Shown one piece after another: positions 15,801 to 22,484 of a stretch of DNA of 24,510 nucleotides. The notes under the pieces are model-generated. The model made no database searches and was not told the origin of the DNA. It worked only from the letters and a program-made list of their open reading frames with translations. The first letter of the stretch is position 1. Each line of letters begins with the position of its first letter. The stretch comes from a virus: IMG/VR virus record IMGVR_UViG_3300042406_000637, positions 1 to 24,510 of that record. One strand, 5' to 3'. Position numbers and translations under genes: made by a program.

Positions 15801-18007
15801 AAGTTGTTCGCGTTGTGAGGATCTGAAGCACCGAATGGCTCATCCCCATTCGGCGTCGTCAACACGTTTGCGCTCACAGACGCGAGAGCAAGAGCTACAT
15901 ACGTTCCGGTCCAGATGACCGACCATCGGTGAACGCAGTTCTCATACCCTGACCCATAATAGTACGACACATTTGACGCGTTGTACGACGTGCGTGGGAT
16001 GTCAACGAACGAGCATGCCTGCGGCGTAGATGGCTTGATAGTGTATGCCAAACCGCCGCTAATGGACGGGCTTCCAGACGCAACCGTTGGCCCATAAACG
16101 TGGTTGATCACAGCAGACGAGTTTGTCGTCGCATATGCGTGAACAGTCGTTCCATCCTCTATTGCCATCTCAGCAACATCGCCGGATGCGTTTATGTATA
16201 CCGTAGCCTGAGCAAGCTGGACATGGACAGTGCCACTCCCAGTACCAGGACCAGTTGCAACAAACACCGTTCCTACGGCGTTTGATGATGCACCGATCAA
16301 TGTAAAGTTGGTGGTTCCACTGGTGTGAATCTGATACCTGTTGCCAGCAACGATAGTAGTAGCTGCAACGGTTGTTCCAAACACGTACGATCCTGGATAC
16401 ACGCCGGTGGCATACGTGCCACCCGTGGTCGAAGTCCAGTTCATCCAGTTCGTTTGGGGGTCTGTAATTGTCGGCTGAACAGGAGCGCCGCTCGCATACT
16501 GATGAGTTGGGATCGGGTATGTCCCAGCGTTGTCAATGTTTGGCTGGTCTGACGCGGTGTATGGGCCGGTGATCGAATAGGTAGTCCCGGCAAAACTTAT
16601 AGCATATACCTGCGCGTTCTGCGTGATGCCAACTTTACCGGTAATTACTAGTGATGTCTCAAAGTTAGAGGCGACCGAGTATCCGATGTTGGCTGCCACG
16701 AACCCAACATTCGTGACTGACACCGCACCAGAGACATACGACGCTCCAGTCGAAGACGCGAATACCGACGAGTGGTTGTCGGATGTCTGGAACCCGATGA
16801 ATGGCAGGTATGCCTGGCCGCCAATAGATGCGACGGAAGACCCGCCAGCTCCGATGGTTACCTGGCCAACGATCATCTGGCCATCAAGCTTGTACGTGTT
16901 CGTCGCTGGTGCGCTGAAGTACGACGAGATAGCCCGCGCTGAGAAAGATACAGTGGACGAGCCAACCCCTCCAGCAGTCTGGTCGAGCACAACTCCACGG
17001 AAAGCCCATGGATTGAACCATGCTCCGCTTACTGGCGCAGCATGCTGAATGACGTCTGCGGAAGTGACCGTCGAGACGGTAGCTCCAGTGGTCGGGTTGA
17101 TCTCAAGCAGCAGCGCCTTGACCTTCGAGGTCGACGAGTTGCTTGCCGCGTCTTGTCGACAAGTCAGAAACAAGACTCGGTTCGTTAGTCCTCCGACACC
17201 TCCGCCAACGCCGACAGCGTCGAATGCCCGATGGCAAACCTGCTCTGCAACGTCGACGTATTGACTTGCAGTGGACAAGCCCGACGCGAAGTCAACCAAG
17301 CTGTAGTGGACACCCTTCGACGTCACGCGCTGCCAAGCCACGCAGGCTTTCCAAGCCGTGGAGGATGTCCACATCTTCGTCAGCCGCATGTTGATGATCG
17401 GCCCGTTGACCGATTCCGACATCAGCAGCAGCGTCGGAGGCTTCACAAACGAACCCGTCTCGATGAGCTGCACGGCGTAGTAGATGGCATTTCCGCCACC
17501 TACCGTCTGCGAGGTGTAGACCAAGTCGCTGGTGCGCTCCTGGCCCGTACGCTGCCCCGACACCCACACCGTCAGTCGATACGTTCCCGTCGAGTCCTCA
17601 AGCGTCTCGACTTCGATGATTGACCCGCCAGAAGACGTCACGCCAGCGAGGCTGCCAACGTACGAGGGGAGCTTGTTGACCGTGCGCCAACCATGCGTCG
17701 CATCCGACCCAACATGCTCGTAGAGCGTGTCGCCCGCAGCAAGCAGCATCCTGCCGCCGTCAGCGCCGTAATACGGGCTCATCGCCTCCACGACGGGCGA
17801 TGGGACGGTGTCGCCGTCAAACGCCGTTGCAGGGGTGCCTGGAGTGCTCACAACGAGGTCAAACCCGTTGCGCTTCTCGATGCGTCCAAGCTTGGCGACG
17901 GTCGCGTTCTGAAGCGTCAGCATCTCTGGCGGCTTGACGAGGAACTGGTCGACCTCTTGGTTGATACCACCAGCCAACGCGGCATTGACGACACGCTCGT
18001 TCGACAT
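12875..18007 (-). CDS. Tail nozzle protein, T7 gp12-like, very long
   Basis: A 1710-aa protein that probably forms the nozzle closing the tail tube; T7 gp12 is about 794 aa. The N-terminus (AALAGGINQEVDQFLVKPPE, then KLGRIEKRNGFD) matches the 'GG..Q..D......L..L.N......G..KR.G' opening of this group. The C-terminal third has the matching late blocks: CKAMCVHQNRLFLGG (about 1325-1340), ASLGDNLVVFKKNDVFIV, and SVIETPIGVFFRSTRSIELL (about 1435-1460). The middle is beta-rich and includes a V-GNRYQIHTSGTTNFTLIGAS module (about 545-595) that is usually seen in fibres. The central part is less GC-rich than its surroundings. The ATG overlaps the upstream stop as TGATG. The length and extra modules suggest added surface domains. 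Confidence 0.82.
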   Translation of the reverse strand: MSNERVVNAALAGGINQEVDQFLVKPPEMLTLQNATVAKLGRIEKRNGFDLVVSTPGTPATAFDGDTVPSPVVEAMSPYYGADGGRMLLAAGDTLYEHVGSDATHGWRTVNKLPSYVGSLAGVTSSGGSIIEVETLEDSTGTYRLTVWVSGQRTGQERTSDLVYTSQTVGGGNAIYYAVQLIETGSFVKPPTLLLMSESVNGPIINMRLTKMWTSSTAWKACVAWQRVTSKGVHYSLVDFASGLSTASQYVDVAEQVCHRAFDAVGVGGGVGGLTNRVLFLTCRQDAASNSSTSKVKALLLEINPTTGATVSTVTSADVIQHAAPVSGAWFNPWAFRGVVLDQTAGGVGSSTVSFSARAISSYFSAPATNTYKLDGQMIVGQVTIGAGGSSVASIGGQAYLPFIGFQTSDNHSSVFASSTGASYVSGAVSVTNVGFVAANIGYSVASNFETSLVITGKVGITQNAQVYAISFAGTTYSITGPYTASDQPNIDNAGTYPIPTHQYASGAPVQPTITDPQTNWMNWTSTTGGTYATGVYPGSYVFGTTVAATTIVAGNRYQIHTSGTTNFTLIGASSNAVGTVFVATGPGTGSGTVHVQLAQATVYINASGDVAEMAIEDGTTVHAYATTNSSAVINHVYGPTVASGSPSISGGLAYTIKPSTPQACSFVDIPRTSYNASNVSYYYGSGYENCVHRWSVIWTGTYVALALASVSANVLTTPNGDEPFGASDPHNANNFFEVYKWTPAVSGYTPLANPGSSSSLLIGALGGPWRLVSGLQFIGDASAHVIGCSVSPAADDSQRSTYLVRIGADTQTVSVTYPVYESQDGASSYTYANNPGMFVESSNMMRVTSLPINTPSLHTTSRGLVSAGLRDGSSKGTQQIFALDYESDAANWRKMQVLNDYTFINGGVPSVYDGVGVNEITSFVWPQRDFTSINWDRYPTTYQVTSENSIYNYQYLSTAPLASYAKMPAAFFDYYANTGEPSPSSYPSKGRFLLVNITRPYFKYEAGFDDPNGYQPITAGLVSIGNGNGWRNIFTNWGGDPSKNYESVYSDPRLTQFSNVAKAKYTYGLSQGGETKQHYYGRYHNNPSGFGKHGGSELYSLWVGGGSTAEEQKAGFSLWVWAPRSASGFDEAVITNTWFSEKSIYNEADAGGDFLLRWTYEYVDGTGRVVSSAPSDPTQYTVCAQILGAQTNVSTDTPAYMGGYVSVFKYGFFAPRLELTNRLDTATADPRRVTLQPYTTAEPYSTVLYRVPFSNYVNPSSDFVIDRNVTRGVVPYTSSAVSGPDAEGYPLGFVTTNLMCFDGPLKDYNGVLAEPYLYTTGNVLDNVAPPSCKAMCVHQNRLFLGGADDESVVWFSKEITPTEAPGFNDELTLNISDGGPVTGLASLGDNLVVFKKNDVFIVPGTFPDATGVSTSLGTPYALPSGIGCVDHRSVIETPIGVFFRSTRSIELLKPNFEIFQIGDKIQQYVNGDGQVVSVAHNAKSQEVYFTLDGLDQGRILVYSYHLNGWYTWTVPGASSLSAARTAVLGDTLWYSVPSDNSWNSSNTPQAFTYKQNYLYVDQLRGTGSYTPAFYPLSWSMGPFTMNEQQGHQRVKRVRIFSWVDGPSTGGLPGAQMLIGTDGGINGINDLVQTVTFTEAQVKSIQTSQGFIQLETHCANQKGQLQLIGFSETAPAVVDDQCRNLFMSNIAVVVGLKTGLNKRITEQAKH

Positions 18008-18423
18008 CAGAAAAGCTCCAGGTGCAGACGCACGGGTGTAGTTACCGGATTGCCGTCCGAATCAGTAGGCGCAACGTACTTCAGGCGCATGATCTTCTGA
18101 CCAAGAGGACCAGACACCGGCACGAGCTGCAAGTTAGGACTCGCGTACGGCATACTCGAACTCGAATTCGTGTTCGTGATGATCTTGGCGATGTTGAACC
18201 CAGCCGGGATGCGGCCAAGGTTGTGCGGGATGTCGATGGTCTGCCCAGGTTTGAACGTCACGCCTTGGCCTGGGCTGTTCTTCGATAGTCCGGTCACGAG
18301 CTGACGAGGCATCGGCCCGTTGCGAACGGCCTCTGTCGTCTGCTTGAGCGAGTTCTGCACCTTGTCTACCGTCTGATTCCCCGTAGGGGCAGCGGTAAAC
18401 TGAGATGGCTTGCTCTGCGCCAT
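18007..18423 (-). CDS. Small structural protein between adaptor and nozzle
   Basis: A 138-aa protein with a polar, helical N-terminus (DKVQNSLKQTTEAVRNG), then a beta-type C-terminus with TIDIPHNLGRIPAGFNIAKI (62-81) and RLKYVAPTDSDGNP. The 'HNLGR.P.GF' block is recurrent in small phage virion proteins and fibre tips. It may be a tail accessory or a small fibre. I chose the ATG at 18423, not the TTG at 18465, because of the strong SD before it. It follows the adaptor stop by 2 bp. Confidence 0.75.
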   Translation of the reverse strand: MAQSKPSQFTAAPTGNQTVDKVQNSLKQTTEAVRNGPMPRQLVTGLSKNSPGQGVTFKPGQTIDIPHNLGRIPAGFNIAKIITNTNSSSSMPYASPNLQLVPVSGPLGQKIMRLKYVAPTDSDGNPVTTPVRLHLELF

Positions 18424-18425
18424 GA

Positions 18426-19409
18426 TTACCTCCAGTATCCGTGTCGACGACTCAGGAGACGACAATCACGAATGCGCTCTGGCTGCGACGCATCGCGCTC
18501 AGAGGCATGAAGCTGGAACCGCTGGAAAAGCTCATCGCGGATGACCTTGATGCTGGCCGCCTGCTCGATGCTCTCCTCCTTGAGAAGGCACTTGATCGCA
18601 GCGTCCTTGACCACCCACTCGTCCCAGCCTGAGCGCCCGTCGATGCGGCTCGTGTCCGAGAGCATCTTCTGCGGGGCTGGGTAGTACCAGACCCTGAACG
18701 TGCCACCGACGCTATCTGGCGCGATGGCCAGATTCTCACGGTTAGACAGCGTATACAAACGGTACAACGGCAACGACTGGGAGCCTTGATACAGGTTCGC
18801 CTGGTTCAGAAGGTTCTGCTCATCCCACTGAAAGCGACGAAGCGGGTTCCAGAACGACGTCGAGCCAGAACCTCCACCAGAGATCCAGACGCCCTTGCAC
18901 TTGTAGAAGTCGCTGTCGATGTACGCGCTCACCTGGCCATTGATGCCAGAAGAGCCGGAGACGCAGTTCAGCGTCAGCGTGTTCGACGTAAGCGAAGACA
19001 GCCAATACCCCGCACCTGCGCTCGTAAGCGTGATCGACAAGATCTGCCCAGTCATCGCGTTGATGCTGGCCACCGTGGCCGTAGCCAACGTGCTCGGCGT
19101 ATTGGCGCTGGAAAGCTCGACAACCTCACCGACCGAGTAGCCAGTGCCGCCAGCGGTAAGGGTAATGGTTACAACAATGCCGGTCTTGCCAGCATTCAGG
19201 ATGTCGTACACTCCTGCGCCAGAGGAGGGAATCTCCACGTAGCGCAGGAGGTACTCGTGGTCGAACAATACGATGCGGTCGTAGAGTTCAGCCCACGATT
19301 GGTTGATGTAAGCACGCACCTCATCGGACGTTACGAACGTCGAGTTCACCATATCGGCTTCACGCCGAACGGCGGTTTCCAGCTCAGATAGCGTCCGCGA
19401 GTATGCCAT
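18426..19409 (-). CDS. Head-tail adaptor protein with an inserted beta domain
   Basis: A 327-aa protein in the position of T7 gp11. It probably binds under the portal and links it to the nozzle. The helical core is visible: LSELETAVRREADM (8-20), VTSDEVRAYINQSWAELYDRI (26-46), DFYKCKGVW (167-175), RRFQWDEQNLLN (191-202), and RVWYYPAP (239-246), ending with AAIKCLLKEES and RDELFQRFQLHA. Between about residues 72 and 163 the core is interrupted by a beta-rich segment with AGGTGYSVGEVVEL and a second SAGAGYW turn. Without the insert it would be about 235 aa, close to the usual size. An SD of the GAGGA type precedes the ATG. The gene lies 3 bp after its upstream neighbour. Confidence 0.8.
   Translation of the reverse strand: MAYSRTLSELETAVRREADMVNSTFVTSDEVRAYINQSWAELYDRIVLFDHEYLLRYVEIPSSGAGVYDILNAGKTGIVVTITLTAGGTGYSVGEVVELSSANTPSTLATATVASINAMTGQILSITLTSAGAGYWLSSLTSNTLTLNCVSGSSGINGQVSAYIDSDFYKCKGVWISGGGSGSTSFWNPLRRFQWDEQNLLNQANLYQGSQSLPLYRLYTLSNRENLAIAPDSVGGTFRVWYYPAPQKMLSDTSRIDGRSGWDEWVVKDAAIKCLLKEESIEQAASIKVIRDELFQRFQLHASERDASQPERIRDCRLLSRRHGYWR
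18427..18434 (-). promoter_or_regulatory. Shine-Dalgarno site for the 138-aa protein
   Basis: The minus strand reads TGGAGGTA about 5 nt before the ATG at 18423, and overlaps the adaptor TAA stop at 18428-18426. It decides the start. Confidence 0.7.
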
Positions 19410-19412
19410 GCT

Positions 19413-19676
19413 TCAATCCTCTTCTTCGTAGTCGCCGCCGCTGTCTTCTGCACAGGACTTGTGCATCTCTTGGAAAATGCGCGCGGCCTTGCCGTACTTG
19501 CCCTTCATGCCAGCCTCGAAGAAGGACTTGGCCATGGTCTCAAGCTCCATGGAGTAGTCCTCGCCATCACCGAGCGAAGGCTTGGACGACGGAGCCCCGT
19601 CTTCCTCACCACCACCCATGCCTGGCTTCTTCTTGCCGATGGCAATCATCAGAGCCATGCCGTTCTTGCCCTTCAT
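19413..19676 (-). CDS. Small acidic hypothetical head-region protein
   Basis: An 87-aa protein with the start at 19676, whose ATG overlaps the stop of the previous gene as TGATG. An ATG at 19703 would add nine residues but lies inside that gene and has no better SD. It begins with a short basic N-terminus and a Gly/Lys-rich turn (GKKKPGMGGGEEDG), followed by a helix (MELETMAKSFFEAGMKGKYGKAARIFQEMHKS split around 43-74) and ends in a very acidic tail (EEED). I do not recognise it. Position between the capsid and adaptor genes suggests a minor head or assembly protein. Confidence 0.68.
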   Translation of the reverse strand: MKGKNGMALMIAIGKKKPGMGGGEEDGAPSSKPSLGDGEDYSMELETMAKSFFEAGMKGKYGKAARIFQEMHKSCAEDSGGDYEEED

Positions 19677-20077
19677 CACGCTGGCACCGAGCTGAGGCTG
19701 CACGTGAGTTCGACGCAGAGCTTGCCAGCAGCGTTGATTGGACCAACCGTCTGAGTAGCTGCATCATATGCCTGAAGAACGCAGCCGCTCGTGCTGATGT
19801 CTTTGACGGCAATCAGAGTTTTCTTAGTGCCGTCAAACGCAGCGATGTAGGTCGCCTTGACGTTAAGAACCGTAGAGACGGTCGACGAGTTATCGAAGGT
19901 CACCGTGTAGATCGTGCTCGTGGTCGTGCCACTTTGCGTGATGGTGATGCCCTTGCCAGCAACATTCGCGAGCACGTTCGATGCACCAGCGCCGTCGACC
20001 GACCACTGCGTGGTCATGACGACTTCCTGGACGATGTTCGTGCTCTTCTGCGGGTAGAGATAGCGATTCAGAGCCAT
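19676..20077 (-). CDS. Beta-rich head protein, possible capsid decoration
   Basis: A 133-aa protein, rich in Thr, Ser and Val, with alternating strands (GKGITITQSGTTTSTIYTVTF, split; VLNVKATYIAAFDGTKK; GKLCVELTCSLSS). It follows the capsid gene, where podoviruses often carry a decoration or head-fibre protein. An AAGGAAG SD precedes the ATG. It is the first gene downstream of the hairpin in the 74-bp gap, so it may be made in smaller amounts than the capsid protein. The assignment is by position and composition. Confidence 0.72.
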   Translation of the reverse strand: MALNRYLYPQKSTNIVQEVVMTTQWSVDGAGASNVLANVAGKGITITQSGTTTSTIYTVTFDNSSTVSTVLNVKATYIAAFDGTKKTLIAVKDISTSGCVLQAYDAATQTVGPINAAGKLCVELTCSLSSVPA

Positions 20078-20105
20078 GTTGGTCTTCCTTTCACAGGGTA
20101 GACAA

Positions 20106-20138
20106 GGACGGCACCCGCTTTATCGGCGAGCACCGTCC
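20106..20138 (-). terminator. Strong hairpin after the capsid gene, attenuator or weak terminator
   Basis: On the minus strand, GGACGGTGCTCGC and GCGGGTGCCGTCC form a 13-bp stem (three G-U pairs) with the 7-nt loop CGATAAA. It begins 13 bp after the capsid stop. The following bases, TTGTCTACC, are only partly T-rich, so full rho-independent termination is doubtful. Partial termination or mRNA protection is more likely. T7 has its late terminator at the same place, after gene 10. This hairpin is in the larger of the two gaps in the operon. Confidence 0.6.
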
Positions 20139-20151
20139 CTGCCTAGGCCAA

Positions 20152-21495
20152 TCACGCACCGAAGTTGGTGAGGATGATGTTGGCACCAGGGTTGTTGCAG
20201 AGGAACTGACCGTAGTGACCGAAGCGAACCTCGTACTGGTCGTTGTCGTTCACGCGGAGGTAGTCGTTGTTGTCCCAGTCGAGCATCTGCGGGGCAGCGC
20301 CGAGCGTCGAAAGCTCGAACGACGACATCTGGAGCATGAACGCCTTGTTGCGCGGGCACATCGGCGCAGCGACGATTTGCATCGGGCCGTTCGCGCCGTC
20401 GTACTGGATGCTCTTGAACGAGATACCAGCGACGTTGCTGACAACGCGGTCGTAGACGATGTCCGATCCAAGAGCCTTCTTGAGGTTCTGGAGGTCGAGC
20501 GGGTTCACGAGGATCGTGTCGGGCGAACCAACGCCCTGCACGAGCACGCGAGCCTCGCCCTCCATGAGGGCCTCGTTCATCGGGAGACCCGTGGTCGAGA
20601 GAACCTGACCGGCAAGGCGGACAGGGTCAGCCGTGCGGTCAAGACCCCAGAAGTTATCGCTAGCAGACGGCGTCGTGATCCAGCTCTGAAGGCCGGTGAC
20701 GCAGCCGTTCGCCGAACCGCTGCTGGAAGTACCAACCGAGGTCGGGGCCAAAAAGTCGCCAGCACGAGAGATAAAATCTCCTGAAACAATGGTGCCAATC
20801 GTGCCAGCCGTCGACGCGGCACCAGCGACAAACACTTGCGTCGTAAGAGCGCCGGTCTGTCGGTTGATGCCCGTGATGTACATACCAGTGCCGTCGTTCG
20901 ACTCAGCCGTTGCACCAGCATAAGTATGGGATGCCCATGTACTGGTAGGAGCATTAAACTGAATCTTCATGCCGAGCATGAAGTTCACGGCATCCGCAGG
21001 CGTCGCCAGCTGAATCGTGAAGACACCGCTGGTCACCGATGGCGCACCAGAGATGACGCCACGCTTGCCGGTGCCGTCGCCGAAGAGCTGGAACTCAAGC
21101 TCCATAAGCTCATTCGTCGAGATGCCGTCCGTCTCCTGGTTCCAGAGGTCAACGAGCGCGCCGCTCGTCTTGACCGCAGCCTTCATCGTCTCGCCATCCA
21201 TGCGGAGGAGACCGTAGTGGCGGGTGCGGTAGACCTGGAAACGCTTGTAGGTGCCGCCACCGCCATTCGCTCCGTTCTTGGCCACGCCCTGCGCGATGGC
21301 GAAGCTCGACGACGAACCCTGCGGGCGCTCGTTCTGAAGCGCCACAACGCGGAAGTCGCCGTCGAAGTTCGTGGTCTTCTTGACGAGGGCGAGAAGCGGG
21401 AAGTTCTTGTAGAGCGCCTGCGGAAGTGCGCCGTCCGGGTACTTCGTCTTGAGAATCGCCTGAACTGCGCCGTAGGTTGGATTGGTGTATGGCAT
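20152..21495 (-). CDS. Major capsid protein
   Basis: A 447-aa protein that probably builds the HK97-type shell. The N-terminal arm (YGAVQAILKTKYPDGALPQAL, split around 8-28) is followed by NFDGDFRVVALQNERPQG (43-60), a Gly-rich loop (GANGGGGTYKRFQVYRTRHYG, about 75-95), and a helix LMELEFQLFGDGTGKRGVISG (130-150, split). Residues 150-260 form a beta insertion. The C-terminus (DWDNNDYLRVNDNDQYEVRF) is typical of late capsid strands. The gene follows the scaffold and has one of the strongest SD sites in the window (AAGGAGT). The fold assignment is from order and these blocks. Confidence 0.85.
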   Translation of the reverse strand: MPYTNPTYGAVQAILKTKYPDGALPQALYKNFPLLALVKKTTNFDGDFRVVALQNERPQGSSSSFAIAQGVAKNGANGGGGTYKRFQVYRTRHYGLLRMDGETMKAAVKTSGALVDLWNQETDGISTNELMELEFQLFGDGTGKRGVISGAPSVTSGVFTIQLATPADAVNFMLGMKIQFNAPTSTWASHTYAGATAESNDGTGMYITGINRQTGALTTQVFVAGAASTAGTIGTIVSGDFISRAGDFLAPTSVGTSSSGSANGCVTGLQSWITTPSASDNFWGLDRTADPVRLAGQVLSTTGLPMNEALMEGEARVLVQGVGSPDTILVNPLDLQNLKKALGSDIVYDRVVSNVAGISFKSIQYDGANGPMQIVAAPMCPRNKAFMLQMSSFELSTLGAAPQMLDWDNNDYLRVNDNDQYEVRFGHYGQFLCNNPGANIILTNFGA

Positions 21496-21501
21496 GATTT
21501 G

Positions 21502-21508
21502 ACTCCTT
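21502..21508 (-). promoter_or_regulatory. Shine-Dalgarno site for the major capsid gene
   Basis: The minus strand reads AAGGAGT, 6 nt before the ATG at 21495, and overlaps the TAA stop of the scaffold gene. Its strength fits the high copy number needed for the capsid protein. Confidence 0.7.
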
Positions 21509-22484
21509 AGTTAGCTGCTTGCGAGGTTGCTTTTTTGACTGCGGCCAGAAGGGCAGCTTTCTGCTGGTCGGCATCGAGCTGTCCAAAGGGCTTGCCAGCA
21601 GTCCGCGTTTCGCTGGCAGCCTTAGTTGAGAGCGTCTTCGCCATCGCCTTCTTGGGCGCGGCAGGCGCGGTAGGAGCAGATGCAACACCAAGGCGCTTCA
21701 GCTTGGCTGCGTACTTTTGCTCCAGATGCTTTACGACCTGGATGTCGCTTGGCGGGTTGCCCGTCCGCTCGGCATGGCTCTCGGCAATCGCGAGGGCCTC
21801 GTTCCAAAGATCGCCTGGGCTGTCCTGGAACATGTTGTACAGCGTCGGGAAGTCGTTCTTGCTGACAAGACCGAGGAAGCTTTGCTTCGCAGACGCCATC
21901 TGCTGCTGCGACGCGCGATGCTCCTGCTCTTCGCGGGCACGCTCGCGCTCTTCCTTGATGGCTCGCATCTCTTGGCGAAGCTCATCAATCTCGTTCATCG
22001 GACCATCGGAGAACTGACCCTCGCGCATGCCTGCGTCGATCAAGTCCTGGAACTCGAAGCCGAACTCTTGGAACGTGCGCGCGGGAGCTCGGCGGAGCTT
22101 CTTGAAGATCTCGTCGACAATTTGCTTCTTGGACTGCTCGACGTACTCTCCAGCACGCTGGAGCATCATCTCAAGCTCGCGGACCTTGGCTTCAGCAGAA
22201 CGCACCTTGCGCTCCGCAGCCTGACGCACAGCGAGGATTTGGTCAGCCGCATCCTCGTCATCGTCCGACTCGTCGGGCGCAGCAGCCTCGACCTCGGTCT
22301 CCTCGGAGTCCTCTTCCGTACCTTCAGAAGGCTCCTCGACGGCAGCCTCATCCTGCTCCGAGACGGCTTCAACCGTCTCTTCCACAGCGGCTTCCGCCTC
22401 GCCGTCGTTCGAGTTCTCAGGGGTTGCGCTTTGGATAGCGGCATCAGCAGCCGCCTTCATCTTGCTCACAAGATCATCAGACAT
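21507..22484 (-). CDS. Capsid scaffold (assembly) protein
   Basis: A 325-aa, highly charged protein that probably guides capsid assembly and then leaves the shell. Residues about 25-80 are strongly acidic (EEDSEETEVEAAAPDESDDD). Two coiled-coil stretches follow: AAERKVRSAEAKVRELEMML (about 89-108) and MRAIKEERERAREEQEHRAS (about 175-194). The C-terminus is basic and Ala/Lys-rich (TAPAAPKKAMAKT; AAVKKATSQAAN), as in scaffolds that bind the capsid protein with a basic tail. I chose the ATG at 22484; a longer in-frame start at 22595 would give an Arg/Lys-rich leader within the portal gene. The GGGAG SD fits. The start overlaps the portal end by 8 bp. Confidence 0.83.
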   Translation of the reverse strand: MSDDLVSKMKAAADAAIQSATPENSNDGEAEAAVEETVEAVSEQDEAAVEEPSEGTEEDSEETEVEAAAPDESDDDEDAADQILAVRQAAERKVRSAEAKVRELEMMLQRAGEYVEQSKKQIVDEIFKKLRRAPARTFQEFGFEFQDLIDAGMREGQFSDGPMNEIDELRQEMRAIKEERERAREEQEHRASQQQMASAKQSFLGLVSKNDFPTLYNMFQDSPGDLWNEALAIAESHAERTGNPPSDIQVVKHLEQKYAAKLKRLGVASAPTAPAAPKKAMAKTLSTKAASETRTAGKPFGQLDADQQKAALLAAVKKATSQAAN

